In this document: in pieces, positions 1-7,647 of the stretch
How positions within the stretch are numbered: position 1 is the first letter of the stretch
Layout of the letters: each line of letters opens with the position of its first letter
NCBI GenBank assembly: GCA_964398365.1
Contig: CAYNMC010000008.1
Span: 1-45,714 of the forward strand
From: CAYNMC01 sp964398365
Lineage (GTDB): Bacteria > Patescibacteriota > Microgenomatia > UBA1400 > CAYNMC01
Length of the DNA: 45,714 nucleotides
Reading direction: 5' to 3'
Made by a program: the position numbers and the translations under genes
The notes under the pieces: model-generated
The model's input: only the letters and a program-made list of their open reading frames with translations
The model's database searches: none
What the model was told of the DNA's origin: nothing

Positions 1-17
1 TTGCTATACTTGGTCAT
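1..17 (-). CDS. 5' end of a leftward gene cut by the window edge
   Basis: Only the first codons are present, reading M-T-K-Y-S on the minus strand from an ATG at 17-15. The start is supported by an AAAGGAGG ribosome binding site at 30-23, five bases from the ATG. That is one of the best Shine-Dalgarno sites in the window. The product cannot be named from five residues. Serine recombinase remnants lie just to the right, so a mobile-element gene is one option, but this is a guess. Confidence 0.5.
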
Positions 18-81
18 GGTAGCCTCCTTTACTGGCACTAATTAGTGATTAACACTTACTAGTTTAGCCTTGGAGGCTATC
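18..81 (-). promoter_or_regulatory. Inverted repeat that can sequester the RBS of the leftward edge gene
   Basis: GGTAGCCTCC at 18-27 and GGAGGCTATC at 72-81 are complementary at 9 of 10 positions. In the minus-strand RNA the 3' arm contains the GGAGG of the ribosome binding site, so the hairpin would hide it. The loop carries a second imperfect dyad (ACTAATTAGT near 37-46 against ACTTACTAGT near 54-63). A plus-strand T-run follows at 83-87, so a long-loop terminator for rightward transcription is an alternative reading. Confidence 0.35.
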
Positions 82-179
82 GTTTTTCTACTACCCAAAC
101 AAAACCCTACATGTCAACTAAATTGCTGAAACTTTAACAATAAATAAGAAAATTGAGCTATAATTCATCTTACAATAAT

Positions 180-335
180 ATGCTACCAAAGAGTAAATTT
201 TACAACTTCAAAAAATCAAATTCTCTTTTAAGAAGAGCTGAAAAACGTGACGCATGGGCTGCTAGCAGGCGAAAGGATTATTCACAAATAGAAGGCGCAT
301 ATCCCTTTTATGCCACCAAGGCTAAAGGTGCTTAG
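180..335 (+). CDS. Small basic protein of unknown function (51 aa)
   Basis: I do not recognise this product. The ORF starts at an ATG at 180. A perfect TATAAT box at 159-164 lies 15 nt upstream, which favours this start over a TTG at 153. There is no good Shine-Dalgarno site. The product is rich in Lys and Arg (for example LLRRAEKRDAWAASRRKDY) and has no membrane segment. It sits in a region of gene fragments, so it may be a remnant or may not be expressed. Confidence 0.3.
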   Translation: MLPKSKFYNFKKSNSLLRRAEKRDAWAASRRKDYSQIEGAYPFYATKAKGA

Positions 336-561
336 GTAACTTGTAATTTTTATCTTCCCATAGCCATTGATGAGACTCACCATTTGACTGTAGCGAGTAT
401 GTAAATTGACCCCATATCTGATCAAGATCTGGCACGGTTCGTCTTAGATAGTCCAGAGCGACAGTTTCTGCTTCAGCCTTGGCGGTCGTTGGCATACTGC
501 TAGGATTCGACATACAAGTTACACCTTCTTCTTTTAGAGCATTCACCTCGCTGGGTTTCAA
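322..561 (-). pseudogene. Truncated hypothetical gene, antisense to its surroundings
   Basis: The minus-strand frame stays protein-like to about position 585, beyond the first possible start (TTG at 561). Reading back gives SVVIAGLKPSEV before the nominal start, so the piece looks like an internal or C-terminal fragment without its own start. It contains a Trp-rich stretch, QSNGESHQWLWEDKNYKLP, then stops within a few residues. I recognise no named domain. The right edge at about 580-590 is where the rightward recombinase remnant begins, which suggests a recombination junction. Confidence 0.4.
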
Positions 562-588
562 GCCTGCTATGACAACTGAAGTAAAGGT

Positions 589-1224
589 GTGATTCTTCCT
601 GGTGTTAACGCCGAAATTCTGGATGCGGTGACCTGGAAAGAACTAGTCCATGTCTTGACCCACCCAAAGGTCTTAAAAGAATGCGTCAACAAGTGGATGC
701 AGATTCAGGCAAATAACAACTACGATGAAATGGAAAAGCAGAAACTAAACGGGGTAATGGACAAGATTGCCGAAGAAGAAAAATGCTATGCCCAGGCTTA
801 TGGTGCAGGCACACTGGTGTTTGAACAATTCCAGGAATTAATGAAAGACGCCAAGAAGCGAAAGCTGGCACTCCAGAGACAATTAGATGAGCTTGAAATC
901 AAAAATTCCCAGAAAACCATAGATGTTTCGGTCGAGGAGTATTTGGCGGAGGCAGAAAAATACCTTGAAAAACTCGATTTCTCTAACAAAATACAGGTTG
1001 TTCGAGATATAATAGAGAAAGTCATTATTAAAGAAAGGAGAGAGGTAGAAGTCTTATGTCACATACCACTACCACAACTAAGTTTAACTTCTGCCCACAA
1101 GTTGGGACATGAACCTATCGGTTGGGATTGTGGGTTTACCCAATGCGGGCAAATCAACGCTTTTCAATGCTTTAGTAGGCCGCTCAATAGCCCTGACCGC
1201 GGCTTATCCTTTCTCCACAATTGA
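589..1224 (+). pseudogene. C-terminal remnant of a large serine recombinase
   Basis: The first residues (NAEILDAVTWKELVHVLTHP) match the segment that follows the zinc-ribbon in large serine recombinases, which commonly reads lD..vW..l...l..P. A long Lys/Glu-rich helical segment (residues 40-110) and a final region (KIQVVRDIIEKVIIKERREVE) are typical of the C-terminal coiled coil. The catalytic serine domain and zinc ribbon are absent, and an in-frame TGA lies at 577. The frame runs on to 1224, overlapping ychF, but clear recombinase-like sequence ends around 1090. It is therefore a remnant of an integrating element inserted directly upstream of ychF. The family call is from memory of conserved positions. 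Confidence 0.6.
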
Positions 1225-2200
1225 ACCAAATGTTGGCGTCGTTTTTGTGCCTGACGAACGTCTTGAACAAATCGCCAAAGTGATTGGCGAAGATAGGTCC
1301 GTAGAAAAATTGCCGGCGATGATTCGTTTTGTAGATATTGCCGGTTTGGTGAAAGGGGCGGCCAAAGGCGAAGGTTTGGGCAATCAATTTCTGGCCCATA
1401 TCCGCGAGTGTGAGGTAATTTGTTTTGTCTTGCGCGATTTTGAAAATTCCGAAGTGGTGCAGACGGGCAGTGATCCGCAGTCGGATTTGGCTACCTTACA
1501 GACGGAGCTAATCCTTAAAGACCTGGAAACCTTGGAAAAATGCCAAAAAGAAAGCTCAAGCCCCCAACTTAAGCAGGTATTAACTAGGTTGAGCGGGACG
1601 CTTAATCAGGGAAAACTCGTAAGTCAACTCAAACTTACTCAAGAAGAAAGAGAATTGATTAAACCTTGGTGCCTTTTAACCGCCAAGCCATATTTTATGG
1701 TTTTGAATGTGGCAGAAAAAGATTTGCCTTCACTCGAAGATAAGCTCAAACCCTATTCTTCTTGGCCGGTGCTTGGTCTTTGTGCGAAGCTGGAGGAGCA
1801 GTTGGTGGCTTTGTCGGTTGAGGAACAGCAAGAATATTTAAGATCGCTGGGTTTTGCCAAATCGGGTTTGGAAAGATTGATTCAAATGGCCTATCAAGCA
1901 TTGGATTTGATTTCTTTTTTTACCACCACTATTGGCAAGCTTGAAGCCAGTAAGACTTTGGCAGGAAAGAGAAGAGTTCAAGCCTGGACGCTTAAGAAGG
2001 GGACGCCGGCCATTAAAGCCGCCGACATGATCCACAGCGACTTTGCCAAACACTTTGTCAAGGCCAAAGTGATTGAAAGCCAAGATTTTATTAAATTTGG
2101 CGGCTGGCAAAAAGCCAAAGAAGCAGGCAGGGTAAGATTTGAAGGTCGTGATTATGAAATTAAGGAAGGCGAAGTGGTGGAATTTGAAATTAATGCATAA
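1109..2200 (+). CDS. ychF: YchF/OLA1-type P-loop ATPase/GTPase
   Basis: YchF is a ribosome-associated P-loop NTPase of the Obg group that prefers ATP and acts in translation and stress control. The Walker A motif GLPNAGKST is at residues 9-17. The switch region FVDIAGLVKGAAKGEGLGNQ follows and is diagnostic of YchF. The C-terminal TGS domain includes AWTLKKGTPAIKAADMIHSDF and ends in GEVVEFEINA. The length of 363 aa is normal. The ATG at 1109 gives the usual short N-terminus before the P-loop. The gene follows a serine-recombinase remnant that overlaps its first codons in another frame, so its native promoter may have been displaced. It is convergent with the glycosyltransferase, 13 bp away. 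Confidence 0.95.
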   Translation: MNLSVGIVGLPNAGKSTLFNALVGRSIALTAAYPFSTIEPNVGVVFVPDERLEQIAKVIGEDRSVEKLPAMIRFVDIAGLVKGAAKGEGLGNQFLAHIRECEVICFVLRDFENSEVVQTGSDPQSDLATLQTELILKDLETLEKCQKESSSPQLKQVLTRLSGTLNQGKLVSQLKLTQEERELIKPWCLLTAKPYFMVLNVAEKDLPSLEDKLKPYSSWPVLGLCAKLEEQLVALSVEEQQEYLRSLGFAKSGLERLIQMAYQALDLISFFTTTIGKLEASKTLAGKRRVQAWTLKKGTPAIKAADMIHSDFAKHFVKAKVIESQDFIKFGGWQKAKEAGRVRFEGRDYEIKEGEVVEFEINA

Positions 2201-2213
2201 TACACCCTGCTTT

Positions 2214-3374
2214 TTAGAGAAAAGTTTGGTAGTAAGCAAGGAGTTTGGGCGTAATGAGTTCGATATCATACTGGCGGGCATTTTTTTGAGAATTTTTTGC
2301 CATTTTGCGTCTTAATTTTTCCCTGTTAAGGAGATAAAGAATATTGTCAGCCAGCTGGCGAATGTTGCCGGGTGGAGAGAGGAGGCCGTTGTCGGTAACC
2401 AGTTCGTTCATCCCCATGGCAGCCACCGCCACTACCGGCAGGCCAAAAAACATCGCTTCAATTACCGATAAAGGCTGGTTTTCCGACTCGCTGGCGGTGA
2501 CAAAAAGATCGGCGGCCTGAAAAAGACCACTGCCAAGTAAATCTTCGCGTTTCATTTCACCTGCAAAGATTACCTTTTTGGTCAAAGCCAGTTTCTTGAC
2601 GAGCTTTTTCAAGCATTTCAACGCCGGCCCGGCACCCACAAGTACCAGTTTGGTGTTGGTTTTGCGGGCGTTCACCAAACTAAAAGCCTCAAGTAAATTT
2701 TCAAGATTTTTTTCACCGGAGAGCCGACCGGTATAAAGTAAATTTTGTTTCGCAAGCCCGTACTTTTTTTTAACCAGCGCCAGCGGCGGCTTAGTTAAAT
2801 GAGAGTTTTTAAGACTAAGAGGGTTGGGAAGATAGGTGATGGGTACCTTAATACCCATCTTTTTTAGATAATTTACCAAGTTGCGTGAAGGACTGATAAG
2901 GCCATCCACCCGATTAAAAAACCATTTGTTATAACGCCAGACGATTTTATTGAAAACCGGGAAAAAAAATTCCAAACCTAATTCGCGGAAGTTGTTTTCA
3001 TAAAGAAAATAAGTATGAAAAGTGGCAACCAGTGGTTTTTTTAACTGCCGGGCAATATCAGCCACCTGAAGTCCCACCAGTCCTTGAGTTTGGAGATGGA
3101 TGATGTCCGGATTAAAGGCCTTGATTTTTTGGCGAAGCACAAAGGCATAGGGAATGCCGGTTTTTAAGGTGGGATAAAAAGGCACGTTGATGGCCGGGAT
3201 GACGATGAGATTGTTTGAGTTAAGCGGTTGGTATTTGGGAACGACAACCTTGACTGCAAAGCCGCGTTTGCTAAAAGCCTTTTCCAGATCCTGAGTATAA
3301 CCGGAAACGCCGCTCACGTAGGGTGGATAAACGTCAGAAGCCAAGAGAATCCTCTTGAGTTTACCGGCACTCAT
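2214..3374 (-). CDS. Glycosyltransferase family 4 (GT-B fold)
   Basis: This is a retaining GT-B glycosyltransferase that probably moves a sugar from an NDP-sugar to a lipid or envelope glycan acceptor at the inner membrane face. The N-terminal half begins LLASDVYPPYVSGVSGYTQDL, the glycine-rich acceptor loop of GT4 enzymes. The C-terminal half has TGRLSGEKNLENLLEAF, LVGAGPA and the E-x7-E signature in ENQPLSVIEAM. The length (386 aa) is typical, resembling diacylglycerol glucosyltransferases and PimB-like mannosyltransferases; the acceptor cannot be decided from sequence. A TAAAAT box ends 6 nt before the ATG, so the mRNA may be leaderless. Confidence 0.85.
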   Translation of the reverse strand: MSAGKLKRILLASDVYPPYVSGVSGYTQDLEKAFSKRGFAVKVVVPKYQPLNSNNLIVIPAINVPFYPTLKTGIPYAFVLRQKIKAFNPDIIHLQTQGLVGLQVADIARQLKKPLVATFHTYFLYENNFRELGLEFFFPVFNKIVWRYNKWFFNRVDGLISPSRNLVNYLKKMGIKVPITYLPNPLSLKNSHLTKPPLALVKKKYGLAKQNLLYTGRLSGEKNLENLLEAFSLVNARKTNTKLVLVGAGPALKCLKKLVKKLALTKKVIFAGEMKREDLLGSGLFQAADLFVTASESENQPLSVIEAMFFGLPVVAVAAMGMNELVTDNGLLSPPGNIRQLADNILYLLNREKLRRKMAKNSQKNARQYDIELITPKLLAYYQTFL

Positions 3375-3380
3375 TTTTTG

Positions 3381-3386
3381 ATTTTA
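3381..3386 (-). promoter_or_regulatory. -10 box of the GT4 gene, 6 nt from the ATG
   Basis: The minus strand reads TAAAAT, then six bases, then the ATG at 3374. A weak TTGGCA lies 19 nt upstream of it. No Shine-Dalgarno sequence is present. This fits a transcript that starts at or next to the start codon. Confidence 0.4.
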
Positions 3387-3543
3387 GCATATTTAAAAAA
3401 TCTTTTGCCAAAAACCGGTTTTTTTGTTTATCGCCCCTCGCCAAATTTTTTAATCACTAGTGGTTAGAAGTTTAAGGTTTTTCCAAATATTGGCTTTTTG
3501 TTTTAAAGAAGACCTGAAAATTGTTTAGTTTTAAGACCGCTGG

Positions 3544-3572
3544 TTGTTTTTAAAAGATGATTTTGTTATACT
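3544..3572 (+). promoter_or_regulatory. Promoter of rpsF, predicted leaderless
   Basis: TTGTTT at 3544-3549 and TATACT at 3567-3572 are separated by exactly 17 bp. The rpsF ATG at 3580 begins 7 nt after the -10 box, where transcription should start. No Shine-Dalgarno sequence precedes the ATG. Confidence 0.65.
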
Positions 3573-3579
3573 CAGATTT

Positions 3580-3855
3580 ATGCGAAATTACGAATTGGTA
3601 TTGTTATTGGATTCCGCCGTTTCTGAGCCTAAAAAGTGGCAAGAAAAAATCAAAAAATGGCTAGGAAGCGGCGCAGAGATCAAAAAAGCAGAAAACTGGG
3701 GTCGAAAAAAACTTGCCTATCCTATTAAGAAAAAAGAAGAAGCTATTTACCTCTTTTATCTTTTAGCCGCTGATCCTCTGGCGCTAAAAACCTTAGAGGC
3801 AAAATTAAGACTTGAAGATAAAATTTTACGTTACTTATTAATTAAGAACACATAA
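3580..3855 (+). CDS. rpsF: Ribosomal protein bS6
   Basis: bS6 is a small-subunit protein that binds next to bS18 on the platform of the 30S subunit. The product starts MRNYELVLLLDS, the usual first beta strand of S6. It contains WGRKKLAYPIKKKEEAIYLF, matching the conserved GrrkLAYpI segment, and then a final strand RYLLIKNT. It is 91 aa, near the short end for the family and without the acidic tail seen in some species. The ATG at 3580 is preferred over a longer in-frame start at 3544, because the latter lies inside the promoter. It heads rpsF-ssb-rpsR, a classic order; ssb follows 10 bp later. Confidence 0.93.
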   Translation: MRNYELVLLLDSAVSEPKKWQEKIKKWLGSGAEIKKAENWGRKKLAYPIKKKEEAIYLFYLLAADPLALKTLEAKLRLEDKILRYLLIKNT

Positions 3856-3865
3856 GGAGGGGAAT

Positions 3866-4429
3866 ATGTCCTCACGTTCATTAAATAAAGTTCAATTAAT
3901 TGGCAACTTAACCAGAGATCCTGAGTTGCGTTATACACCACAAGGGACACCGGTTTGCACTTTTGGTTTAGCCACCAACCGTTCGTGGGTACCAACCGGC
4001 GGCGAGCGTCAGGAAGAAACGGAATTTCATCGCATTGTTGCTTGGCAAAAACTTGCCGAGCTGTGCAGCCAGCTTTTGTTTAAGGGGCGAAAGGTTTATG
4101 TTGAAGGTCGTTTGCAAACACGGCGCTGGACTGATCCCAACAATCAGGAAAGAATCACCACCGAGATTGTGATTGACGACATGATTATTTTAGACAATAA
4201 ACGCCGGGGCGGTGAAGGCGAGGAGGAAGTCAGTGAAGCCGTACCTCCTGCCGAGGCTTCTGCTAAGACAACGGCCGCACCAGAATCAAAAAAAGAAGGA
4301 GTCGCCGCCGAGGCTTCCGCCTCACCAGATAAAGAAGCTAAAAAAAAGCAAAATAAGGAAGAAACAGAAAAAAAACCCGCCGATAACGAAGAGCTAAGTG
4401 AAGCTGATCTTAATGATATTCCTTTCTAA
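3866..4429 (+). CDS. ssb: Single-stranded DNA-binding protein
   Basis: SSB coats single-stranded DNA during replication, repair and recombination. The OB fold covers roughly residues 5-113: LNKVQLIGNLTRDPELRYTP opens it, ATNRSWVPTGGERQEETEFH follows, and VYVEGRLQTRRW closes it. After it comes a low-complexity Ala/Glu/Lys-rich linker of about 65 residues. The tail ends LNDIPF, the acidic tip that docks partner proteins. A strong AAGGAGG site precedes the ATG, unlike the leaderless-looking rpsF upstream. The length of 187 aa is typical. It lies between rpsF and rpsR, 3 bp before rpsR. Confidence 0.95.
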   Translation: MSSRSLNKVQLIGNLTRDPELRYTPQGTPVCTFGLATNRSWVPTGGERQEETEFHRIVAWQKLAELCSQLLFKGRKVYVEGRLQTRRWTDPNNQERITTEIVIDDMIILDNKRRGGEGEEEVSEAVPPAEASAKTTAAPESKKEGVAAEASASPDKEAKKKQNKEETEKKPADNEELSEADLNDIPF

Positions 4430-4432
4430 ACT

Positions 4433-4675
4433 ATGATTAAAAGACAAAAATATCGCAAGAAAAAAAATAAAGAAAAAAGCGGTTGTTATTTTTGTCAGCA
4501 GGGAAAGAAACCTGATTATAAAGAGGTTTCAGATTTGGAAAAGTTTACCACCGATAGAGGAAAGATTCTTTCTCGAGAGAAAACCGGCGTTTGTCAGAAA
4601 CACCAGCGACAATTGACAAAAGCCATCAAAAGAGCAAGATTTTTGGCGTTGCTGCCCTTTGTTTTGAGGGTTTAG
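4433..4675 (+). CDS. rpsR: Ribosomal protein bS18
   Basis: bS18 pairs with bS6 on the 30S platform. The core DYKEVSDLEKFTTDRGKIL and the signature RQLTKAIKRARFLALLPF are clear matches to the family. The protein carries CYFC near residue 18 and a further Cys in TGVCQKHQRQL, resembling the cysteine-containing (possibly zinc-binding) form of bS18. It is 80 aa, normal length. The start is 3 bp after the ssb stop with no Shine-Dalgarno site, so translation is probably coupled to ssb. It ends the rpsF-ssb-rpsR unit, with the protease gene beginning 37 bp later. Confidence 0.94.
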   Translation: MIKRQKYRKKKNKEKSGCYFCQQGKKPDYKEVSDLEKFTTDRGKILSREKTGVCQKHQRQLTKAIKRARFLALLPFVLRV

Positions 4676-4712
4676 CTTGTCAAGATCTTCCTAAAAAGCT
4701 TATCCTTAAAGC

Positions 4713-6056
4713 ATGAAAAAAAACGTGAGCCTAAAGAGCCTTCGCCAGCTGATTTTATCTTTGACGGCGTTATTGCTGGTTGGTGCTTTTGGTTACTGGC
4801 TGGGTAGTCATCGCTTTACTCTTAGTAGCTTTAATTCTTTTCTTGGGAAGAAAAATGACATTATCCCTCAAGCTGAAGTGGTTAATAAAGCCGCTCCCGC
4901 TCATAGACAAAATGTTGATTTTTCTTTATTCTGGGAGGTTTGGGATCGTTTGGAAAAGAACTATCTTGAGAAAAAAGATTTGGATCCGGAAAAAATGGTT
5001 TATGGGGCGATTCAAGGAATGACTGCCGCTTTGGGTGATCCCTATACGGTTTTTTTGCCGCCGAGTGAAAATCAAGCAAGTAAGGAGGATTTGAACGGTT
5101 CTTTTGAAGGCGTGGGTATTCAATTGGGCTATAAAGACGGCAACCAACTGGTAGTGATGGCACCGCTGGCGGGGATGCCGGCAGAGAAGGCAGGCATCAA
5201 GGCGGGCGACCTTATTTTGCATATTAAGGACACGGAAAAAAAGATTGATCGCGATACTGTCGGGATTAGCTTGCCTGAAGCCGTTAAACTCATCAGGGGA
5301 AAAAAGGGTACCGAGGTAACCCTGACTTTACTTCGTGAGAAGGAAACTAAACCTTATGAAGTAACTTTAGTGAGGGAAACAATTATTGTGCCTTCGGTGA
5401 GCGTGAGCTTTGGTTATTTAGGCGAAGACGGTCAATGGCAGGAAATAAAAGACACCGCAGTTAAAGAGAAAAAAATCGCCGCTTGGTTAAAACTTTTGCG
5501 GTTTGGCGAATTGACGCTCGAACAATGGGATGAGGCAATTGGTCTTATTGAGCAGCAGGCAAAAGATAAAAATCAAAAATTTACGGGGGTGATTTTGGAC
5601 CTGCGCAATAATCCGGGTGGTTATCTTGAAGGCGCGGTGAATTTAGCCGGTGAATTTTTACCCAGCGGCAAACTGGTGGTTAAACAAGAAAATGCTGACG
5701 GTTCTTTTGAAGAATATAAGGTTAAGCGCCTGGGTCGTTTATTGGAGATTCCCTTAGTGGTACTGGTTAATAAAGGCAGTGCTTCAGCCTCGGAAATTTT
5801 GGCAGGAGCCTTGCGCGATTGGGGAAGAGCAAAAATTGTTGGGGAAAAGACTTTTGGCAAGGGAACGGTGCAGGAAGCCTTGGATTTACGCGAAGGTGCT
5901 GGCTTACATGTGACGGTAGCCAAATGGCTTTTACCCAAAGGTGAATGGATTCATGAAGAGGGGCTTAAACCAGATGTGGAAATCAGCACCGAAGAAAAAG
6001 AAGCTAGTGCTGATGCCCAGTTACAAAAGGCGATGGAGGTTCTTTTAAAAAATTAA
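4713..6056 (+). CDS. S41 family C-terminal processing protease (CtpA/Tsp-like)
   Basis: This is a membrane-anchored serine protease that trims or degrades envelope proteins. A single hydrophobic segment spans about residues 11-31. A helical region with ALGDPYTVFLPP follows, then a PDZ domain around residues 128-215 (FEGVGIQLG ... KAGIKAGDLI). The catalytic core has GSASASE with Ser358, Asp369 and Lys383 in FGKGTVQ, matching the Ser/Lys dyad spacing of Tsp. An insert of about 30 residues (GEDGQWQEIKDTAVKEKK) sits between the PDZ and the protease core. The length (447 aa) is typical. It is followed 15 bp later by rplI. Confidence 0.92.
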   Translation: MKKNVSLKSLRQLILSLTALLLVGAFGYWLGSHRFTLSSFNSFLGKKNDIIPQAEVVNKAAPAHRQNVDFSLFWEVWDRLEKNYLEKKDLDPEKMVYGAIQGMTAALGDPYTVFLPPSENQASKEDLNGSFEGVGIQLGYKDGNQLVVMAPLAGMPAEKAGIKAGDLILHIKDTEKKIDRDTVGISLPEAVKLIRGKKGTEVTLTLLREKETKPYEVTLVRETIIVPSVSVSFGYLGEDGQWQEIKDTAVKEKKIAAWLKLLRFGELTLEQWDEAIGLIEQQAKDKNQKFTGVILDLRNNPGGYLEGAVNLAGEFLPSGKLVVKQENADGSFEEYKVKRLGRLLEIPLVVLVNKGSASASEILAGALRDWGRAKIVGEKTFGKGTVQEALDLREGAGLHVTVAKWLLPKGEWIHEEGLKPDVEISTEEKEASADAQLQKAMEVLLKN

Positions 6057-6071
6057 AGTAAAAAACTTTTC

Positions 6072-6497
6072 ATGAAAGTTATTTTTAAAAACACCAGTGA
6101 GGTTAAAGATGTAAGCTTTGGCTATGCCGTTAATTATCTTTTACCAAAAGGCTTGGCGGTGGCAGCTACGGCGGAAAATTTAAAAGCTTTAAACCTAAAA
6201 AAACTCAAGGAACAGGAAAAAGCAGCCCAAGAAAATCAGACAGCCGCGCGTTTATTCAGCCAATTCTCAGGAAAATTATTTACCATTGCTGTAAAGGCAG
6301 GAAAAAAGGGCAAGCTTTATGGGGCGCTGACCAAAAAAGAGCTGGCTAAGAAACTTAAAGTTCCTAAAGAAGCAGTAATTTTGTCCGCACCCATTAAAAA
6401 AGTGGGAGAATACGAATTAGAGTTGAAATTTGCGAGCAAAAGAGCCAAAATAAAATTAAAGGTGGAGGCAGAAGATGGCAGCCAAGAAAGTCTTTAA
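6072..6497 (+). CDS. rplI: Ribosomal protein bL9
   Basis: bL9 is an elongated large-subunit protein near the L1 stalk. The N-terminal domain starts MKVIFKNTSEVKDVSFGYAV and includes NYLLPKGLAV, matching the conserved NyLiPkglA segment. A connecting helix rich in Lys and Gln follows (residues 44-62). The C-terminal domain ends in a Lys-rich strand. The length of 141 aa is slightly short. Several CPR lineages are reported to lack this protein, so its presence may help placement. Its last 23 bases overlap the start of the htrA-like gene, suggesting translational coupling. Confidence 0.9.
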   Translation: MKVIFKNTSEVKDVSFGYAVNYLLPKGLAVAATAENLKALNLKKLKEQEKAAQENQTAARLFSQFSGKLFTIAVKAGKKGKLYGALTKKELAKKLKVPKEAVILSAPIKKVGEYELELKFASKRAKIKLKVEAEDGSQESL

Positions 6498-7647
6498 CTT
6501 TATTCCTTTACTGGTGCTGGTGATTTTTATTTCCCTGGCTGGCGGAGCTTTGGGTGATCGCTTATTTGGTTACCGGCTTTTGGATAAATGGTTGCCGCCA
6601 AGGACGAGCAGTGTTTCTCCTTCTCAAGAAATCGTTAACCAGCGGCTATTAAATGAGGAGTCGGTGGTGATTGAGGTGGTGGAGAAAGCTTCACCTTCGG
6701 TTGTGACTGTCGGTGTGAAGAAAACCCAGTCACTCATTGATCCTTTTGAGGACTTTTTTGACCCCTTCGGCTTTTTTAATCTTCCCCGCAAACCCCAGCA
6801 GCAAAAAATTGAACAAAACATCGGCTCTGGTTTTATCGTCTCCAGCGACGGTTTGGTGGTTACCAATAAACACGTGGTGAGCGAGACGCAAGCCGAATAT
6901 AAAGTGATTGTGAAAGACGGTGAAGAGTATCAGGTAGAAAAGATTTACCGTGATCCCACCAATGATTTGGCTATTTTAAAAATTAATGGCAAAAATTTAA
7001 AGCCTCTTGAATTGGGTGATTCGGATAAGCTTAAAGTCGGTCAATTTGTGATTGCCATTGGTACTGCCTTAGGTGAGTTTCGCAACACCGTGACCACCGG
7101 GGTGATTTCTGGTTTGGGTAGGGGAATTACCGCCGGCAGCCCCTTTGAAGGTTTGTCCGAGCGCTTGGATAACGTGATTCAAACCGATGCCGCTATCAAT
7201 CCGGGTAATTCCGGTGGTCCGCTTTTGAATTCGCTGGGTCAGGTGATTGGGGTGAACGTGGCGGTTTCTGCCGAAGGCCAAAACATCGGTTTTGCGCTAC
7301 CTATTAAGGTCGTTAAAGATTCCTTGGACGAGTTTAAGAAGACCGGTAGTTTTGAACGGGCGTTTTTAGGAGTGCGCTACAAGGTCATCAGCCGGGATAT
7401 GGCTATCTTAAACGAAATTCCTGAAGGTGCTTACGTCGTTGAGGTGGTTGCAGATTCACCGGCAGCCAAAGCCGGGATTGAAAAAGGTGACATCATCTTG
7501 AAGGTTGACGGCCAGAAGCTTGATGAAAAAGACGGCGGTTTGGCCAAACTTATTTCCCGGAAACGACCCGGTGACAAACTGGAATTGGAAATTTGGCGCG
7601 ATGGCAAAACGCTTAAGAAGGAAGTGGTGCTGGCAAAGACTGAGTAA
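6475..7647 (+). CDS. HtrA/DegP-family trypsin-like serine protease with one PDZ domain
   Basis: This is a membrane-anchored envelope protease/chaperone. Residues 8-27 form the single membrane anchor. The trypsin-like domain has the full triad: His133 (TNKHVV), Asp164 (TNDLAIL) and Ser246 (GNSGGPL). A single PDZ domain follows (YVVEVVADSPAAKAGIEKG), as in DegS or short HtrA proteins. Residues 85-112 form a Phe/Pro-rich loop (PFEDFFDPFGFFNLPRKP) similar to the LA loop of this family. The start overlaps rplI by 23 bases. The 3' end overlaps convergent prfA by 35 bases. Confidence 0.93.
   Translation: MAAKKVFNFIPLLVLVIFISLAGGALGDRLFGYRLLDKWLPPRTSSVSPSQEIVNQRLLNEESVVIEVVEKASPSVVTVGVKKTQSLIDPFEDFFDPFGFFNLPRKPQQQKIEQNIGSGFIVSSDGLVVTNKHVVSETQAEYKVIVKDGEEYQVEKIYRDPTNDLAILKINGKNLKPLELGDSDKLKVGQFVIAIGTALGEFRNTVTTGVISGLGRGITAGSPFEGLSERLDNVIQTDAAINPGNSGGPLLNSLGQVIGVNVAVSAEGQNIGFALPIKVVKDSLDEFKKTGSFERAFLGVRYKVISRDMAILNEIPEGAYVVEVVADSPAAKAGIEKGDIILKVDGQKLDEKDGGLAKLISRKRPGDKLELEIWRDGKTLKKEVVLAKTE

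Noticed and set aside
66..81. CCTTGGAGG near a TTAACAC (47-55) as a fourth copy of the end repeat
   Set aside because: Only the 9-mer and TTAACAC are shared, with different spacing. The 9-mer here is the arm of the RBS-pairing hairpin, so a common origin is not supported.
1109..1224. The serine-recombinase frame continuing through the ychF start as a real fusion or overlapping gene
   Set aside because: The P-loop of YchF is coded in the other frame with perfect family match. The recombinase frame there is best explained as an accidental read-through after truncation.
1838..2281. Minus-strand open frame of 147 codons inside ychF, and similar long frames opposite ssb, htrA, gyrA, gyrB and pilC
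   Set aside because: They are shadows of well-supported genes, lack their own ribosome binding sites and show no family motifs.
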